This document shows, piece by piece, positions 25,226-33,755 of a stretch of 64,000 nt of DNA. A program made the translations under genes and the position numbers. Location: positions 1 to 64,000 of the forward strand of contig NZ_JAIEZP010000001.1 of NCBI RefSeq assembly GCF_019679475.1. The letters are read 5' to 3'. Under the pieces are notes generated by a model. It saw nothing but the letters and a program-made list of their open reading frames with translations, was not told where the DNA came from and did no database searches. This stretch comes from Hyphomonas sediminis. Lineage in GTDB: Bacteria > Pseudomonadota > Alphaproteobacteria > Caulobacterales > Hyphomonadaceae. The first letter of the stretch is position 1. Each line of letters opens with the position of its first letter.

Positions 25226-26269
25226 ATGATGGATCCTGTTGTCTTTGAAACCTTGCTGCTCGCCCTCGAAACCGAGGCTGTCACCCTGCCTGAGGATGGC
25301 CCCATCCTCGTGCTGAATGCCGAGCCCGGCCCCTGGCTGTCGCGCCTGCCGAAGGACCGCCTGGTCCTGCGGACCACCCAGAAACCTGCCCATGACGCCC
25401 TGACAGCTGCCGGTTACACCGTACTCGCGCCGGACTCGGTCGAGATCCCGCAAGCAAAGCTGACAATCGTCGTCCCGCCGCGTCAGCGCGATTATGCCCG
25501 CGCCCTGTTCGCCCGCGCCTTGCTGGCTGCGCCGGAGGGTGGCCTCATCCTCTCCGCCCTGCCCAATACGCTCGGCGCCAAGACGACCGACAAATCCCTC
25601 GCCGAGATCGCCGGCGAAACAACCAGCCTGTCGAAGCACAAGTGCCGCGCCTTCTGGGCAACCAAAGATACCTCCCGGATCAACACGGCGCTCGCAAAAG
25701 AATGGATCGCCGAAGATACCCCGCGCGAAATCGAGCCCGATCTCTGGAGCCGACCCGGCCTCTTCAGCTGGGACCGTGTGGACCCCGGCAGCGAGCTGCT
25801 GGCCGACAGCGTGCCCGAACATGTGAAAGGCCTCGGCGTCGACATCGGTGCCGGCAACGGTTTCCTCAGCCGCGAGCTACTCACTCACTGCCCCGCCATT
25901 GAACGCATGGATCTCTATGAAGCGGACTTCCGCGCGCTCGGTTGCATTCAGGGCACGATGAACGAGTTTGAAGGCCGCTTTCAGGCGCATTGGGCCGACG
26001 CGCTGAATGACATGCCCAAAGCGACCTACGATTTCGCCGTGATGAACCCGCCCTTCCATACAGGCCGCGCGGACAATACCGACCTCGGCCGCTCCTTCAT
26101 CCGCGCTGCGGCGGCAACGCTGAAACCTTCCGGCACGCTGTGGCTGGTCGCCAACCGGCACCTTCCGTATGAGGCAGAACTCTCTGCCTGCTTCCGCGCC
26201 CATGAAATGCTGGAAGACGAGGCCGGCTATAAGATCATCCGTGCCGAGAAGCCCAAGCGGCAGAAGTGA
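25226..26269 (+). CDS. rsmC: RsmC/RlmG-type rRNA guanine-N2 methyltransferase
   Basis: A 347-aa protein with the two-domain layout of RsmC: an N-terminal degenerate methyltransferase-like half, then a SAM-binding half with motif I VDIGAGNGFLSRELL and catalytic MNPPFHTGR. RsmC methylates G1207 of 16S rRNA; RlmG acts on 23S G1835 and is hard to separate by eye. Start ATG 25226 (a second ATG follows at 25229) fits family length; the frame is open from 25130. The rsuA-type gene begins 7 nt downstream, forming a small ribosomal RNA modification operon. Confidence 0.85.
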   Translation: MMDPVVFETLLLALETEAVTLPEDGPILVLNAEPGPWLSRLPKDRLVLRTTQKPAHDALTAAGYTVLAPDSVEIPQAKLTIVVPPRQRDYARALFARALLAAPEGGLILSALPNTLGAKTTDKSLAEIAGETTSLSKHKCRAFWATKDTSRINTALAKEWIAEDTPREIEPDLWSRPGLFSWDRVDPGSELLADSVPEHVKGLGVDIGAGNGFLSRELLTHCPAIERMDLYEADFRALGCIQGTMNEFEGRFQAHWADALNDMPKATYDFAVMNPPFHTGRADNTDLGRSFIRAAAATLKPSGTLWLVANRHLPYEAELSACFRAHEMLEDEAGYKIIRAEKPKRQK

Positions 26270-26276
26270 TTGCCCC

Positions 26277-26948
26277 ATGAACGACACGCGAAAGCTGGCG
26301 AAATACCTTGCCGGGCTCGGTTACGGCTCACGCAAGGAGATGGAAATCGCCATCCGCCAGGGGCGCATCAAGGGTTGGGGTGAAGAGATTACCTTCGACG
26401 GTGAACCTCTGGACCCCGCCCCAGGCATGGTCATCCTGATGAACAAGCCGGCCGGCTTCACCTGCTCCCACCAGGATCAGGGCCGCCTTGTATACGATCT
26501 TCTGCCGCCCCGCTTTATTAAGCGCGATCCGAAGTTGTCATCGGTCGGCCGCCTCGACGCGCAGACTACCGGACTCCTTCTGTTTACGGATGATGGTGCC
26601 TTGCTGCACAAGCTCATTTCGCCAAAATCGGAAATCCCGAAAACTTATGAGGCAACCCTCGCCCGGCCGCTGGAAGGCCATGAGGCAGAGCTGTTCGCTT
26701 CCGGCACGCTGACACTGCGCGGAGAGGACAAACCCTGCCTCCCCGCCACACTGGAAGTCACCGGCGAGTGCACGGCGCGCCTGACGCTTACAGAGGGCCG
26801 CTATCATCAAGCCCGCCGCATGTTCGCCGCCGCCGGCAACCATGTCGAAGCGCTTCATCGCGCCAGATTTGGCGCCCTTGAACTTGGCGACCTCGCCGAA
26901 GGCGCATGGCGATTGCTGACTGATGCGGAGCGCAGCGAACTTGCCTAG
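26277..26948 (+). CDS. rsuA: 16S rRNA pseudouridine synthase, RsuA family
   Basis: A 223-aa enzyme. An N-terminal S4 RNA-binding domain (RKLAKYLAGLGYGSRKEMEI) is followed by the synthase domain with MNKPAGFTCS, the catalytic motif GRLDAQTTGLLLFTDDG (catalytic Asp) and GRYHQARRMFAAAGNHVEALHR, closest to RsuA (pseudouridine 516). RluB/E/F-type specificity cannot be excluded. It starts 7 nt after the rsmC-type stop and ends overlapping the convergent dioxygenase gene by 4 nt. Confidence 0.88.
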   Translation: MNDTRKLAKYLAGLGYGSRKEMEIAIRQGRIKGWGEEITFDGEPLDPAPGMVILMNKPAGFTCSHQDQGRLVYDLLPPRFIKRDPKLSSVGRLDAQTTGLLLFTDDGALLHKLISPKSEIPKTYEATLARPLEGHEAELFASGTLTLRGEDKPCLPATLEVTGECTARLTLTEGRYHQARRMFAAAGNHVEALHRARFGALELGDLAEGAWRLLTDAERSELA

Positions 26949-27796
26949 GCAGCCTTGAAGTACGGTCGGTCACCAGCAATCGTTACCCGCTCCATCACGC
27001 GAACCTGCGGAAAGTAGTCGCTGGCTGCATAGTGCTGGCAGGCGCGATTATCCCAAAAGGCAATCGAGCCAGGTGCCCAACGGAAACGGCATTGGTATTC
27101 CGGAATTGCAGCACGCGAATACAGATATGCGAGCAGCTCATCGCTCTCTTTCCTGTCCACTCCCTTGATATAGTCCGTGAACGCAATATTGACGTAAAGC
27201 AATCTCTGCCCCGTCTCAGGATGAGTCCGTACGACCGGATGCTCCTGCGGCGGAAACCGTTTGTGCAGCTCGTCATTGTTCTTGTTCAGGCGCTTGGCAA
27301 AAACGCGCGCAATATCGTGCACGGCGGTAAGTGCGCACAAACGTTCCTGCAGGGCGGGATCTAGATCTTCATATGCCCGAACCATATTTGCAAAGAGGGT
27401 GTCCCCACCCACAGGCGGCAACTCGATTGCCCGCAAGATAGATCCAAGCGACGGCGCCTCACGCCATGTGACATCCGAATGCCAGAAATTTTCTTTCCCG
27501 CGGGAAGCTGCGCCGTGCGCGATACGCAGGATTTCCGGATTGTCCTGATCGTCTGGCGTTGCCGGATGGATTTCGAGTTCGCCGAATGCGCGGGCGAAGG
27601 CGATGTGCTGCGCCCGGGTTATGTCCTGATCCCGAAAGAATACGACCTGGTAGCGCAGCAGCGCAGCCCGGACCTCCAAAATCAGCTGCTCTGAGGGCGC
27701 CGCCAGGTTCGCACCAATCAATTCCGCCCCGATCGTCGGCGAAAGCGGGCGCGCCTCAAATTGCGTGAACCCTGCCTCAGCGTCTGAGTACGCCAT
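26945..27796 (-). CDS. TauD/TfdA family Fe(II)/2-oxoglutarate dioxygenase
   Basis: A 283-aa oxygenase of the taurine/2,4-D dioxygenase family. Iron ligands are the HxD pair (H106, D108 in FWHSDVTW) and a distal His (about H255 in ACQHYAAS); Arg266/270 probably bind 2-oxoglutarate. QPFG-type substrate identity is not readable; known family members oxidise taurine, alkyl sulfates or aryloxyacetates. Start ATG 27796 has a strong GGGAGGAAA site; the frame opens earlier (27850). No sulfonate ABC transporter is nearby, so I do not call it TauD. Confidence 0.9.
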   Translation of the reverse strand: MAYSDAEAGFTQFEARPLSPTIGAELIGANLAAPSEQLILEVRAALLRYQVVFFRDQDITRAQHIAFARAFGELEIHPATPDDQDNPEILRIAHGAASRGKENFWHSDVTWREAPSLGSILRAIELPPVGGDTLFANMVRAYEDLDPALQERLCALTAVHDIARVFAKRLNKNNDELHKRFPPQEHPVVRTHPETGQRLLYVNIAFTDYIKGVDRKESDELLAYLYSRAAIPEYQCRFRWAPGSIAFWDNRACQHYAASDYFPQVRVMERVTIAGDRPYFKAA

Positions 27797-27904
27797 ACTT
27801 TTTCCTCCCATTGAATGCTTTTCGGAGATCGTAACAGCCTTTGGCCACAAAGGGGAAGCGGCTGCGCCCTAGCGCCGAGCCCCATCAGCGGCTATCTCCG
27901 CGCC

Positions 27905-29734
27905 ATGGCACAGCCCCCTCTGATCACGCTCACCGATGTCCGCCTGTCCTTCGGCGGAAGCCCCCTGTTTGAAGGCGTTACCCTCGCCCTGTCGAAAGGC
28001 GAGCGCGCCGCGCTGGTCGGCCGCAACGGGGCGGGCAAGTCGACCCTGATGAAGATCATCTCCGAGCGCATCGAGCCCGATTCCGGCGAAGTCTGGCGCC
28101 AGCCTGGCGTAACCTATGCCAATGTCGCACAGGAGCCCGACCTCGCCGGCTACACAACCGTGATGGACTATGCCAGCGATGGCCTCGAAGCGACCTATAT
28201 GGCGGAGGCAGAGCTGATGGAATTCGGCATCGATCCGGCCGCAGACCCGTCAACGCTTTCCGGCGGACAGCTCCGCCGAGCTGCCCTCGCCAAGGCTTTC
28301 GCGCAGGAGCCCACCATCCTGCTGCTGGACGAGCCGACCAACCATCTCGACGTGCCAATGATCGAGTATCTGGAAAGCCGCCTGAAGACTTTCAACGGCG
28401 TCGTTCTGGTCGTCAGCCACGACCGCCGTTTCCTAGAAAACATTTCGACCAATACGCTCTGGCTGCGCCAGGGCAAGGTGCTCAAGAGCCCGGAAGGTTA
28501 CCTCAAATTCGATCAGTGGGCCGAGCAGATCGAGGAAGAAGACGAACGCCAGATGCGGCGCATGACGACGCACCTGAAGGAGGAACAGCACTGGCTTGCC
28601 CGCGGCGTCACTGCCCGGCGTAAACGTAACCAGGGCCGCCTCGCCCGCCTGAAGGACCTGAAGGTAGAGCACGCGCAAATGCGCAGCGCCCTGAACGATC
28701 GCAAGGCCGCCGCAACCATTTCGGCAGACGCGGGCGACTCCCTCAGCAAGAAGGTGGTCGAAGTCAAAGGCCTGTCGAAAACCTTCATCACGCCGGAAGG
28801 CGCGCCGCTCGTCATCGCAAAGGATCTGTCGTTGCGCATCCTGCGCGGAGACCGGATCGGCATCATCGGCCCCAACGGCGCGGGCAAGACGACGCTTGTC
28901 CGCCTGCTGCTGGGCGAGATCGAGCCCGACGCCGGCACGCTCTACCATTCCAAGACGCTGCAGGTGACCTATCAGGACCAGACGCGCGATACGCTGAACC
29001 CGAAGGACACGATCTGGGAAGCGCTTGCCCCTGAAGGCGGGGACTCCCTCATGGTGCAGGGCCGCCAGCGCCATGTCGCCGCCTATGCCAAGGATTTCCT
29101 CTTCAAGCCGGAACAGCTGCGCCAGCCTGTCGGCGCGCTCTCCGGCGGCGAGCGCAACCGGCTTGCCCTCGCCATTGGCCTTGCCCGCACGTCCAACCTG
29201 CTCGTGATGGACGAACCGACCAACGATCTCGACATGCAGACGCTGGATCTGTTGGAAGACATGCTCCTCAATTATGAGGGCACGCTGATCCTCGTCAGCC
29301 ACGACCGCGCCTTCCTCGATGCGACGGTCACAAGCTGCCTCTCCCCGATTGGAGACGGCGAATGGATCCAGACCGCCGGTGGCTGGAGCGACGCGCAGGA
29401 ACAGCTGAAGGATGTGCGCCGCAAGGATGCTGCCAAGATGCCCGCCGCCCCGGCGCGCGCGAAGGACGCCGCCCCTGCCCCCAAGGCAAAACCCCAGACC
29501 AAACTCTCCTTCAAGGACGAGCACCGGCTCAAGGAAATCGACGCGCTCATCCCCAAGCTCCAGGCAGAAATCGCCAAACTTGAAACCGAGCTCGCCGACC
29601 CCGGCCTCTATGCCCGTGATGCCGACGCGTTCAACAGGAAGTCCGCCCGCATCGGCGCTGCCCGCGACGAGCTGGACAACATCGAGATGGAATGGCTCGA
29701 AATCGAGGAAAAACGCGCCGGCCTAGCGGGCTGA
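27905..29734 (+). CDS. ABC-F family ATPase (Uup-like)
   Basis: A 609-aa cytoplasmic protein with two ABC nucleotide-binding domains and no membrane segments. Walker A motifs are GRNGAGKST and GPNGAGKTT, signatures LSGGQLRRAALA and LSGGERNRLALA, Walker B LLLDEPTNHLD and LVMDEPTNDLD. A charged inter-domain linker and a C-terminal helical hairpin (~residues 540-605, Lys/Glu-rich) resemble Uup. ABC-F proteins act on stalled or translating ribosomes. I chose MAQPPLITL (27905); the frame is open from 27815. It is divergent from the dioxygenase gene across 108 bp. Confidence 0.93.
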   Translation: MAQPPLITLTDVRLSFGGSPLFEGVTLALSKGERAALVGRNGAGKSTLMKIISERIEPDSGEVWRQPGVTYANVAQEPDLAGYTTVMDYASDGLEATYMAEAELMEFGIDPAADPSTLSGGQLRRAALAKAFAQEPTILLLDEPTNHLDVPMIEYLESRLKTFNGVVLVVSHDRRFLENISTNTLWLRQGKVLKSPEGYLKFDQWAEQIEEEDERQMRRMTTHLKEEQHWLARGVTARRKRNQGRLARLKDLKVEHAQMRSALNDRKAAATISADAGDSLSKKVVEVKGLSKTFITPEGAPLVIAKDLSLRILRGDRIGIIGPNGAGKTTLVRLLLGEIEPDAGTLYHSKTLQVTYQDQTRDTLNPKDTIWEALAPEGGDSLMVQGRQRHVAAYAKDFLFKPEQLRQPVGALSGGERNRLALAIGLARTSNLLVMDEPTNDLDMQTLDLLEDMLLNYEGTLILVSHDRAFLDATVTSCLSPIGDGEWIQTAGGWSDAQEQLKDVRRKDAAKMPAAPARAKDAAPAPKAKPQTKLSFKDEHRLKEIDALIPKLQAEIAKLETELADPGLYARDADAFNRKSARIGAARDELDNIEMEWLEIEEKRAGLAG

Positions 29735-29815
29735 TCCACTGGTTTTCAGGGCAAACGCTTCGTTAACGCGGCAAACGTATCTTCAGCGCCGGATAATAGC
29801 CGGGAGTCTGAACCG

Positions 29816-30352
29816 ATGCGTCTTGCCATGCTCATTGCTGCTGCCTGCCTTGGCGCGGCTGCTGTCGCCCATGCGGACGGCAAGGACGAGAAAACGCTCC
29901 TGGTGCCCCCCATTGCCCCGCTGGAAGCAACTGGCGCTGAAGCCGCGCCGCTGCCCGTCAGCCTCCCCCCTGGCCATGAACCGGAAACCTACCGTTTTGG
30001 CGCCACCTATTCGGTCACGGACGCGGTCTCCGCTCTTGCCTGCGAAGCGGCGTGCGATGATGCGCTGAGCTGCCAGGCATGGTCTTTCGTTGACACCTAC
30101 GGCGCCTCGGCGGCTCGTTGCGAGCTTAAGCGTGGGCAAGGCCGCAAGGAAGAAAACCGCCTCGCAACCTCCGGCATCGCCATCAAGCTGAAAAACGCCA
30201 CCCTCGGCGAACCGCCTGAGGCTGTCATGACGCCGGCGCCTGCTCCCGGCCAGCTCCAGGGCGGCCTGGCAGAGGCGGACGAAGCCGCCAGCGTCATCAT
30301 CGAAACGGCAGACGCAGCGCTTACGCCAGCGCCCGCTCCTTCGTCGCCGTAA
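29816..30352 (+). CDS. Secreted PAN/apple-like domain protein
   Basis: A 178-aa protein with a signal peptide (cut after AVAHA). The central part has a PAN-like Cys pattern, CEAACDDALSCQAWSF then ARCELKRG, with a preceding ATYSV strand, as in PAN_4 domains that bind proteins or carbohydrates. The C-terminal ~50 residues are Ala/Pro-rich and low in complexity. The last 32 nt overlap the 3' end of convergent prfC. Function unknown. Confidence 0.7.
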   Translation: MRLAMLIAAACLGAAAVAHADGKDEKTLLVPPIAPLEATGAEAAPLPVSLPPGHEPETYRFGATYSVTDAVSALACEAACDDALSCQAWSFVDTYGASAARCELKRGQGRKEENRLATSGIAIKLKNATLGEPPEAVMTPAPAPGQLQGGLAEADEAASVIIETADAALTPAPAPSSP

Positions 30353-31922
30353 AGCGGATGCCTGGGTTCTTCTCCTGGGCATAGCCAACATCCCAGGCAT
30401 TCTTCGCCAGATAGACCGGCGCCCCGTCGAGGTCAGTGCCTGAAGATGATTTGTTCTTTTCCATGAACTCTTCGAGCTTGTTCGGATCATCCGACGCCAG
30501 CCAGCGCGCTACATTGTAGGGCGCCTGCTCGAACATCACTTCGAGACCGTACTCAGCCGTCATCCGCTCGATCATCACTTCAAACTGAAGCTGGCCGACA
30601 GCGCCCACGATCATGTCCGAGCCGATCGACGGGATGAAGAGCTGGGTCACGCCCTCTTCCGCGAGGCCTTCGAGCGCCTTGCGCAAATGCTTGGCCTTCA
30701 TCGGGTCTTTCACCCGGGCGCGGCGAAGCAGTTCAGGCGCAAAGTTTGGAATGCCACTGAACTGGATATCTCCGTTCTCGGAGAGAGAGTCGCCAACCCG
30801 CAACTGACCGTGATTAGGCACGCCGATCACATCGCCGGCATAGGCGGTCTCGGCGATTTCCCGGTCCTGCGCCATGAACATCAGCGGGTTATGAATATTG
30901 AGCTGTTTGCCAGCCGTCGTCTTGAGGCGCATCCCGCGGCGGAATTCGCCGGAACAGAGACGCACGAAAGCAACCCGGTCGCGGTGGTTGGGGTCCATGT
31001 TCGCCTGGATCTTGAATACAAATCCGCTTACGGATGGGTCCTCGCGAGAGATGGAAACAGCGGCGCCCTTGCGCACGGCTTTTTGGTCCCGCGGGCCCGG
31101 CGCATAGGAATGCAGCGTACGCAGGAGTTCGGCGACTCCGAAGTGGCGCAGCGCCGAGCCAAATACGACCGGCGTCATGTTCCCGCTCAGAAACGCGTCC
31201 CGGTCGAATTCCGGCAGCAGGCTTTTCGCCATTTCCGCGCCCTCGGAAAGCTCCGCATAGACGCTTTCGTCCAGCGCCGCTTTCAGCGCGGCCTCTTCAT
31301 CAGGTACCTCTTCTGCCGCGCCGATGCGGGCAGGTTCTCCGGGGCGACGTTCATATTTCAGGAAGCGCGGCTTGGTCAGGTCCAGCATCCCGGCAAAACG
31401 CTGGCCGCTGGCCGCTGGCCAGTAAAGCGGCGCGGTATCGAGCTGCAGTTTGTCCTGCACTTCATCGAGCAGCGCGATCGGCTCGAGCGCCTCACGGTCC
31501 ATCTTGTTGATGAAGGTGACGATCGGGATGTCGCGCATCCGGCAGACTTCAAACAGCTTCAGCGTCTGCGGCTCAATGCCTTTGGCCGCGTCCAGCACCA
31601 TGACCGCGCAGTCGGCAGCCGTCAGCGTGCGGTAAGTATCTTCAGAGAAGTCTTCGTGGCCCGGCGTGTCGAGCAGGTTGAACATGTAGCCGTCAAACTC
31701 GAACGTCATCACCGAGGCCGAGACCGAGATGCCCCGGTCGCGCTCGATCTTCATCCAGTCGGATTTGGTGCGCCGGGTCTCGCCCCGCGCGGCCACTTCC
31801 CCTGCGGCCCGGATCGCGCCGCCGGCAAGGAGGATGTTCTCCGTCAACGTCGTCTTGCCCGCGTCGGGGTGGGCGATAATGGCAAAAGTGCGCCGCCGGG
31901 CGGCTTCGGTTACGTGCGACAT
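30321..31922 (-). CDS. prfC: Peptide chain release factor 3 (RF3)
   Basis: A 533-aa translational GTPase that recycles RF1/RF2 from the ribosome. G motifs are AHPDAGKTTLTE (G1), GISVSAS (G2), DTPGHEDFSEDT (G3) and NKMDRE (G4). Length and the C-terminal RF3 domains fit prfC. ATG 31922 begins MSHVTEAARRRTFAI. The 3' end overlaps the PAN-protein gene by 32 nt tail to tail. Confidence 0.95.
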   Translation of the reverse strand: MSHVTEAARRRTFAIIAHPDAGKTTLTENILLAGGAIRAAGEVAARGETRRTKSDWMKIERDRGISVSASVMTFEFDGYMFNLLDTPGHEDFSEDTYRTLTAADCAVMVLDAAKGIEPQTLKLFEVCRMRDIPIVTFINKMDREALEPIALLDEVQDKLQLDTAPLYWPAASGQRFAGMLDLTKPRFLKYERRPGEPARIGAAEEVPDEEAALKAALDESVYAELSEGAEMAKSLLPEFDRDAFLSGNMTPVVFGSALRHFGVAELLRTLHSYAPGPRDQKAVRKGAAVSISREDPSVSGFVFKIQANMDPNHRDRVAFVRLCSGEFRRGMRLKTTAGKQLNIHNPLMFMAQDREIAETAYAGDVIGVPNHGQLRVGDSLSENGDIQFSGIPNFAPELLRRARVKDPMKAKHLRKALEGLAEEGVTQLFIPSIGSDMIVGAVGQLQFEVMIERMTAEYGLEVMFEQAPYNVARWLASDDPNKLEEFMEKNKSSSGTDLDGAPVYLAKNAWDVGYAQEKNPGIRFTATKERALA

Positions 31923-32035
31923 GGGGATGGGCCGGTCTTGTCTGATCTGGGCGAGGCCCTAACCGATTTAGGCAATGGAATGAAGGGGCTGCCTGCCTTG
32001 AGGCGCCACTGGTTTGTTTGCCGGGGTCTGGGGTG

Positions 32036-32404
32036 TCAGGCCGCGCGGGTCCAGAAGGCGCTCGCATCAGCGCCCCGGCCCTCGGCCAGGCGTGTGCGCA
32101 CGGCGTCCAGGATGGCTTCCGGCAGGATCGTCAGGCGCGCCTCGGCCACCCGCCCTTCATGCACCGGGAAGAGCGCAGCATTGGCGCCGGTCTTGGCAAT
32201 AATGAGGGCGGCGAGATCATCGACCATCGCGCGGTCTGGCACCTGGCCCCGGTCATGCACCGCCTGCAACCGCCCGCGCGCCAGCTCCATCGCCTCGCGC
32301 GGGCGCAGTGCCTGCACGTCGCCGCCGAACACGGCTTCGCGCATCAGCAGCCGCATCTCCGGCGCTTCAATTTCGGTCACAATGTCATTCAGAAGGAACA
32401 GCAT
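32036..32404 (-). CDS. Small cytoplasmic protein of unknown function
   Basis: A 122-aa mostly helical protein without signal peptide, membrane segment or Cys motif. It begins MLFLLNDIVTEIEAPEM and ends in an Ala-rich tail. Acidic and basic residues alternate as in a folded soluble domain. I do not recognise the family. It is 113 bp upstream of prfC on the same strand and could share its transcript. Confidence 0.55.
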   Translation of the reverse strand: MLFLLNDIVTEIEAPEMRLLMREAVFGGDVQALRPREAMELARGRLQAVHDRGQVPDRAMVDDLAALIIAKTGANAALFPVHEGRVAEARLTILPEAILDAVRTRLAEGRGADASAFWTRAA

Positions 32405-32485
32405 CGCCGCCCGGCCCCCAAGTCTTCGCCCCAGCGAGTCGAAAATGCCGGGATCAGGGTAAACAGGCGGTTTATGCCTGCCCGA

Positions 32486-32890
32486 TTAGCGGTTGAGTTT
32501 CAGTCCCAGCCCGCCCAGCAACACGCCGGTGCGCGAATTGGCGCCGCAGGCGCCTTCATGTGCGGCAATGGCGGTCACCAGTTCTGCCTCGGCCGCGTCC
32601 CATTCGGGTTGCCGGTCGGTCCAGGCGAGCTCTGCCTTACGGATCGCGGCCTTGTAGCGGTCCAGCTCAGCCTGGCGTGCGGGGGTGTTGCCCTTGGCGT
32701 CGATTTCACGGCGCAGCTCGCCCCGCCCGGCTTCAGCATCCTCGAACTGGATCTGCACGGCCATGCGCTCATTGTTGGCCGCCTTCACGGCAAGCCCGGC
32801 CTTGTTCACATCGGCAACGTAAGACTCGCAGGCAAGCGCAGCAGGCGCAAACATCACGGCGGCGGCAATCAGGACAAAAGCGGGCTTCAT
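32486..32890 (-). CDS. Secreted helical protein of unknown function
   Basis: A 134-aa protein with a signal peptide ending near AALAC. Residues ~25-115 are a long charged helical stretch (VKAANNERMAVQIQFEDAEAG, then KAAIRKAELAWTDRQPEWDAAE) that may form a coiled coil. Two Cys (ACES, EGACG) could form a disulfide; ALAC is not a convincing lipobox. The C-terminus GGLGLKLNR is hydrophobic. It has no match I recognise and lies among other small minus-strand genes. Confidence 0.6.
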   Translation of the reverse strand: MKPAFVLIAAAVMFAPAALACESYVADVNKAGLAVKAANNERMAVQIQFEDAEAGRGELRREIDAKGNTPARQAELDRYKAAIRKAELAWTDRQPEWDAAEAELVTAIAAHEGACGANSRTGVLLGGLGLKLNR

Positions 32891-32964
32891 GGAATCTCCT
32901 CCTGTTTGACGCGGAAGATGCCCGGCAGGCCGGCTTAATGCCAGATTACAATCGCATTAGCCGC

Positions 32965-33318
32965 TCAAGCAGCCGGATCACCTTCGACCTTCTCGGTCAG
33001 GAAGTGGCGCCCTTCCCGGTCTTCAATCTCGATGATCCAGAGGTCGCTGTCGCGCCCGCGGGCGCGCTGCACATAGGCATCCACCGAGGCCTCTTCCGGC
33101 CCGATACCCTGCACGATCAGATTGAGGAAAACGCGTTCCCCTTCGAGGTTCATCGACGGGGTATAGGCAGCCGCAGTTCCGTCGAGGCGGGCCACCTTGA
33201 TCAGCACATCGCCGCGATCATCATCGCCGTGCTGCGTGACGAACGCGCTGGCCCCGGCGATACTCGCCCGGCGGATCAGCGCGTCCGCCCAAAGTCTGGC
33301 TGGCAGGCGTTCCATCAT
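32965..33318 (-). CDS. DUF1491 family protein
   Basis: A 117-aa protein matching the alphaproteobacterial DUF1491 pattern: an N-terminal RLWADALIRRASIAGASAFV, a GDVLIKVARLDG segment and the C-terminal hallmark RDSDLWIIEIEDREGRHFL. The family has no known function. No signal peptide or membrane helix. It is same-strand, 38 bp downstream of the small lipoprotein gene. Confidence 0.82.
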   Translation of the reverse strand: MMERLPARLWADALIRRASIAGASAFVTQHGDDDRGDVLIKVARLDGTAAAYTPSMNLEGERVFLNLIVQGIGPEEASVDAYVQRARGRDSDLWIIEIEDREGRHFLTEKVEGDPAA

Positions 33319-33356
33319 CGGCCCGAATGTGCCGTTTCACGCCTGCCGGTCAAGCA

Positions 33357-33665
33357 TCAGCCGCCACCCATGGCGCAGCTCATGCCCACAGTCATCATGG
33401 CACCCATGATCTTGCCCTGCTCTTCTGCAGGCAGGTTTTCGATCATCTTCTGGCCGTCTTCCTCGCCCTTCGACATCGCCTTGGCGACCGTGCTGAAGGT
33501 TTTCGCATCGAGATTTTTCTCAAGACCATCTGCAAGGCAGGTGCACATCGCCTTGTCTTCACCGGCGTCCGAGCAGGCCTTGACCATAGCGGCCTTCGAC
33601 GAGCCAGTTCCACCACATGCCGTAAGCGCAAGCGCCAGCGCGCCAGCAACGATTGCCATTCTCAT
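33357..33665 (-). CDS. Small lipoprotein of unknown function
   Basis: A 102-aa protein with a lipoprotein signal (lipobox LTAC, followed by Gly/Ser). The mature part has two further Cys in AMCTCLADG, one in VKACSDAG and one in GMSCAMGG. The CxCLADG pattern recurs in small secreted proteobacterial proteins of unknown role. An AAGGGG ribosome site precedes ATG 33665. It lies 90 bp downstream of the histidine kinase gene. Confidence 0.68.
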   Translation of the reverse strand: MRMAIVAGALALALTACGGTGSSKAAMVKACSDAGEDKAMCTCLADGLEKNLDAKTFSTVAKAMSKGEEDGQKMIENLPAEEQGKIMGAMMTVGMSCAMGGG

Positions 33666-33755
33666 TTTGAGATACCCCTTGACTGATAACAGTTCGCAGA
33701 ACGTGACACGCTTTGCAGGGCAAGGCCACAGCTTTGTCGGCAGCTTTCTGTGAGC

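Noticed and set aside
26945-27796. Calling the dioxygenase TauD
   Set aside because: No taurine or sulfonate transporter genes nearby and substrate residues cannot be judged by eye; kept at family level.
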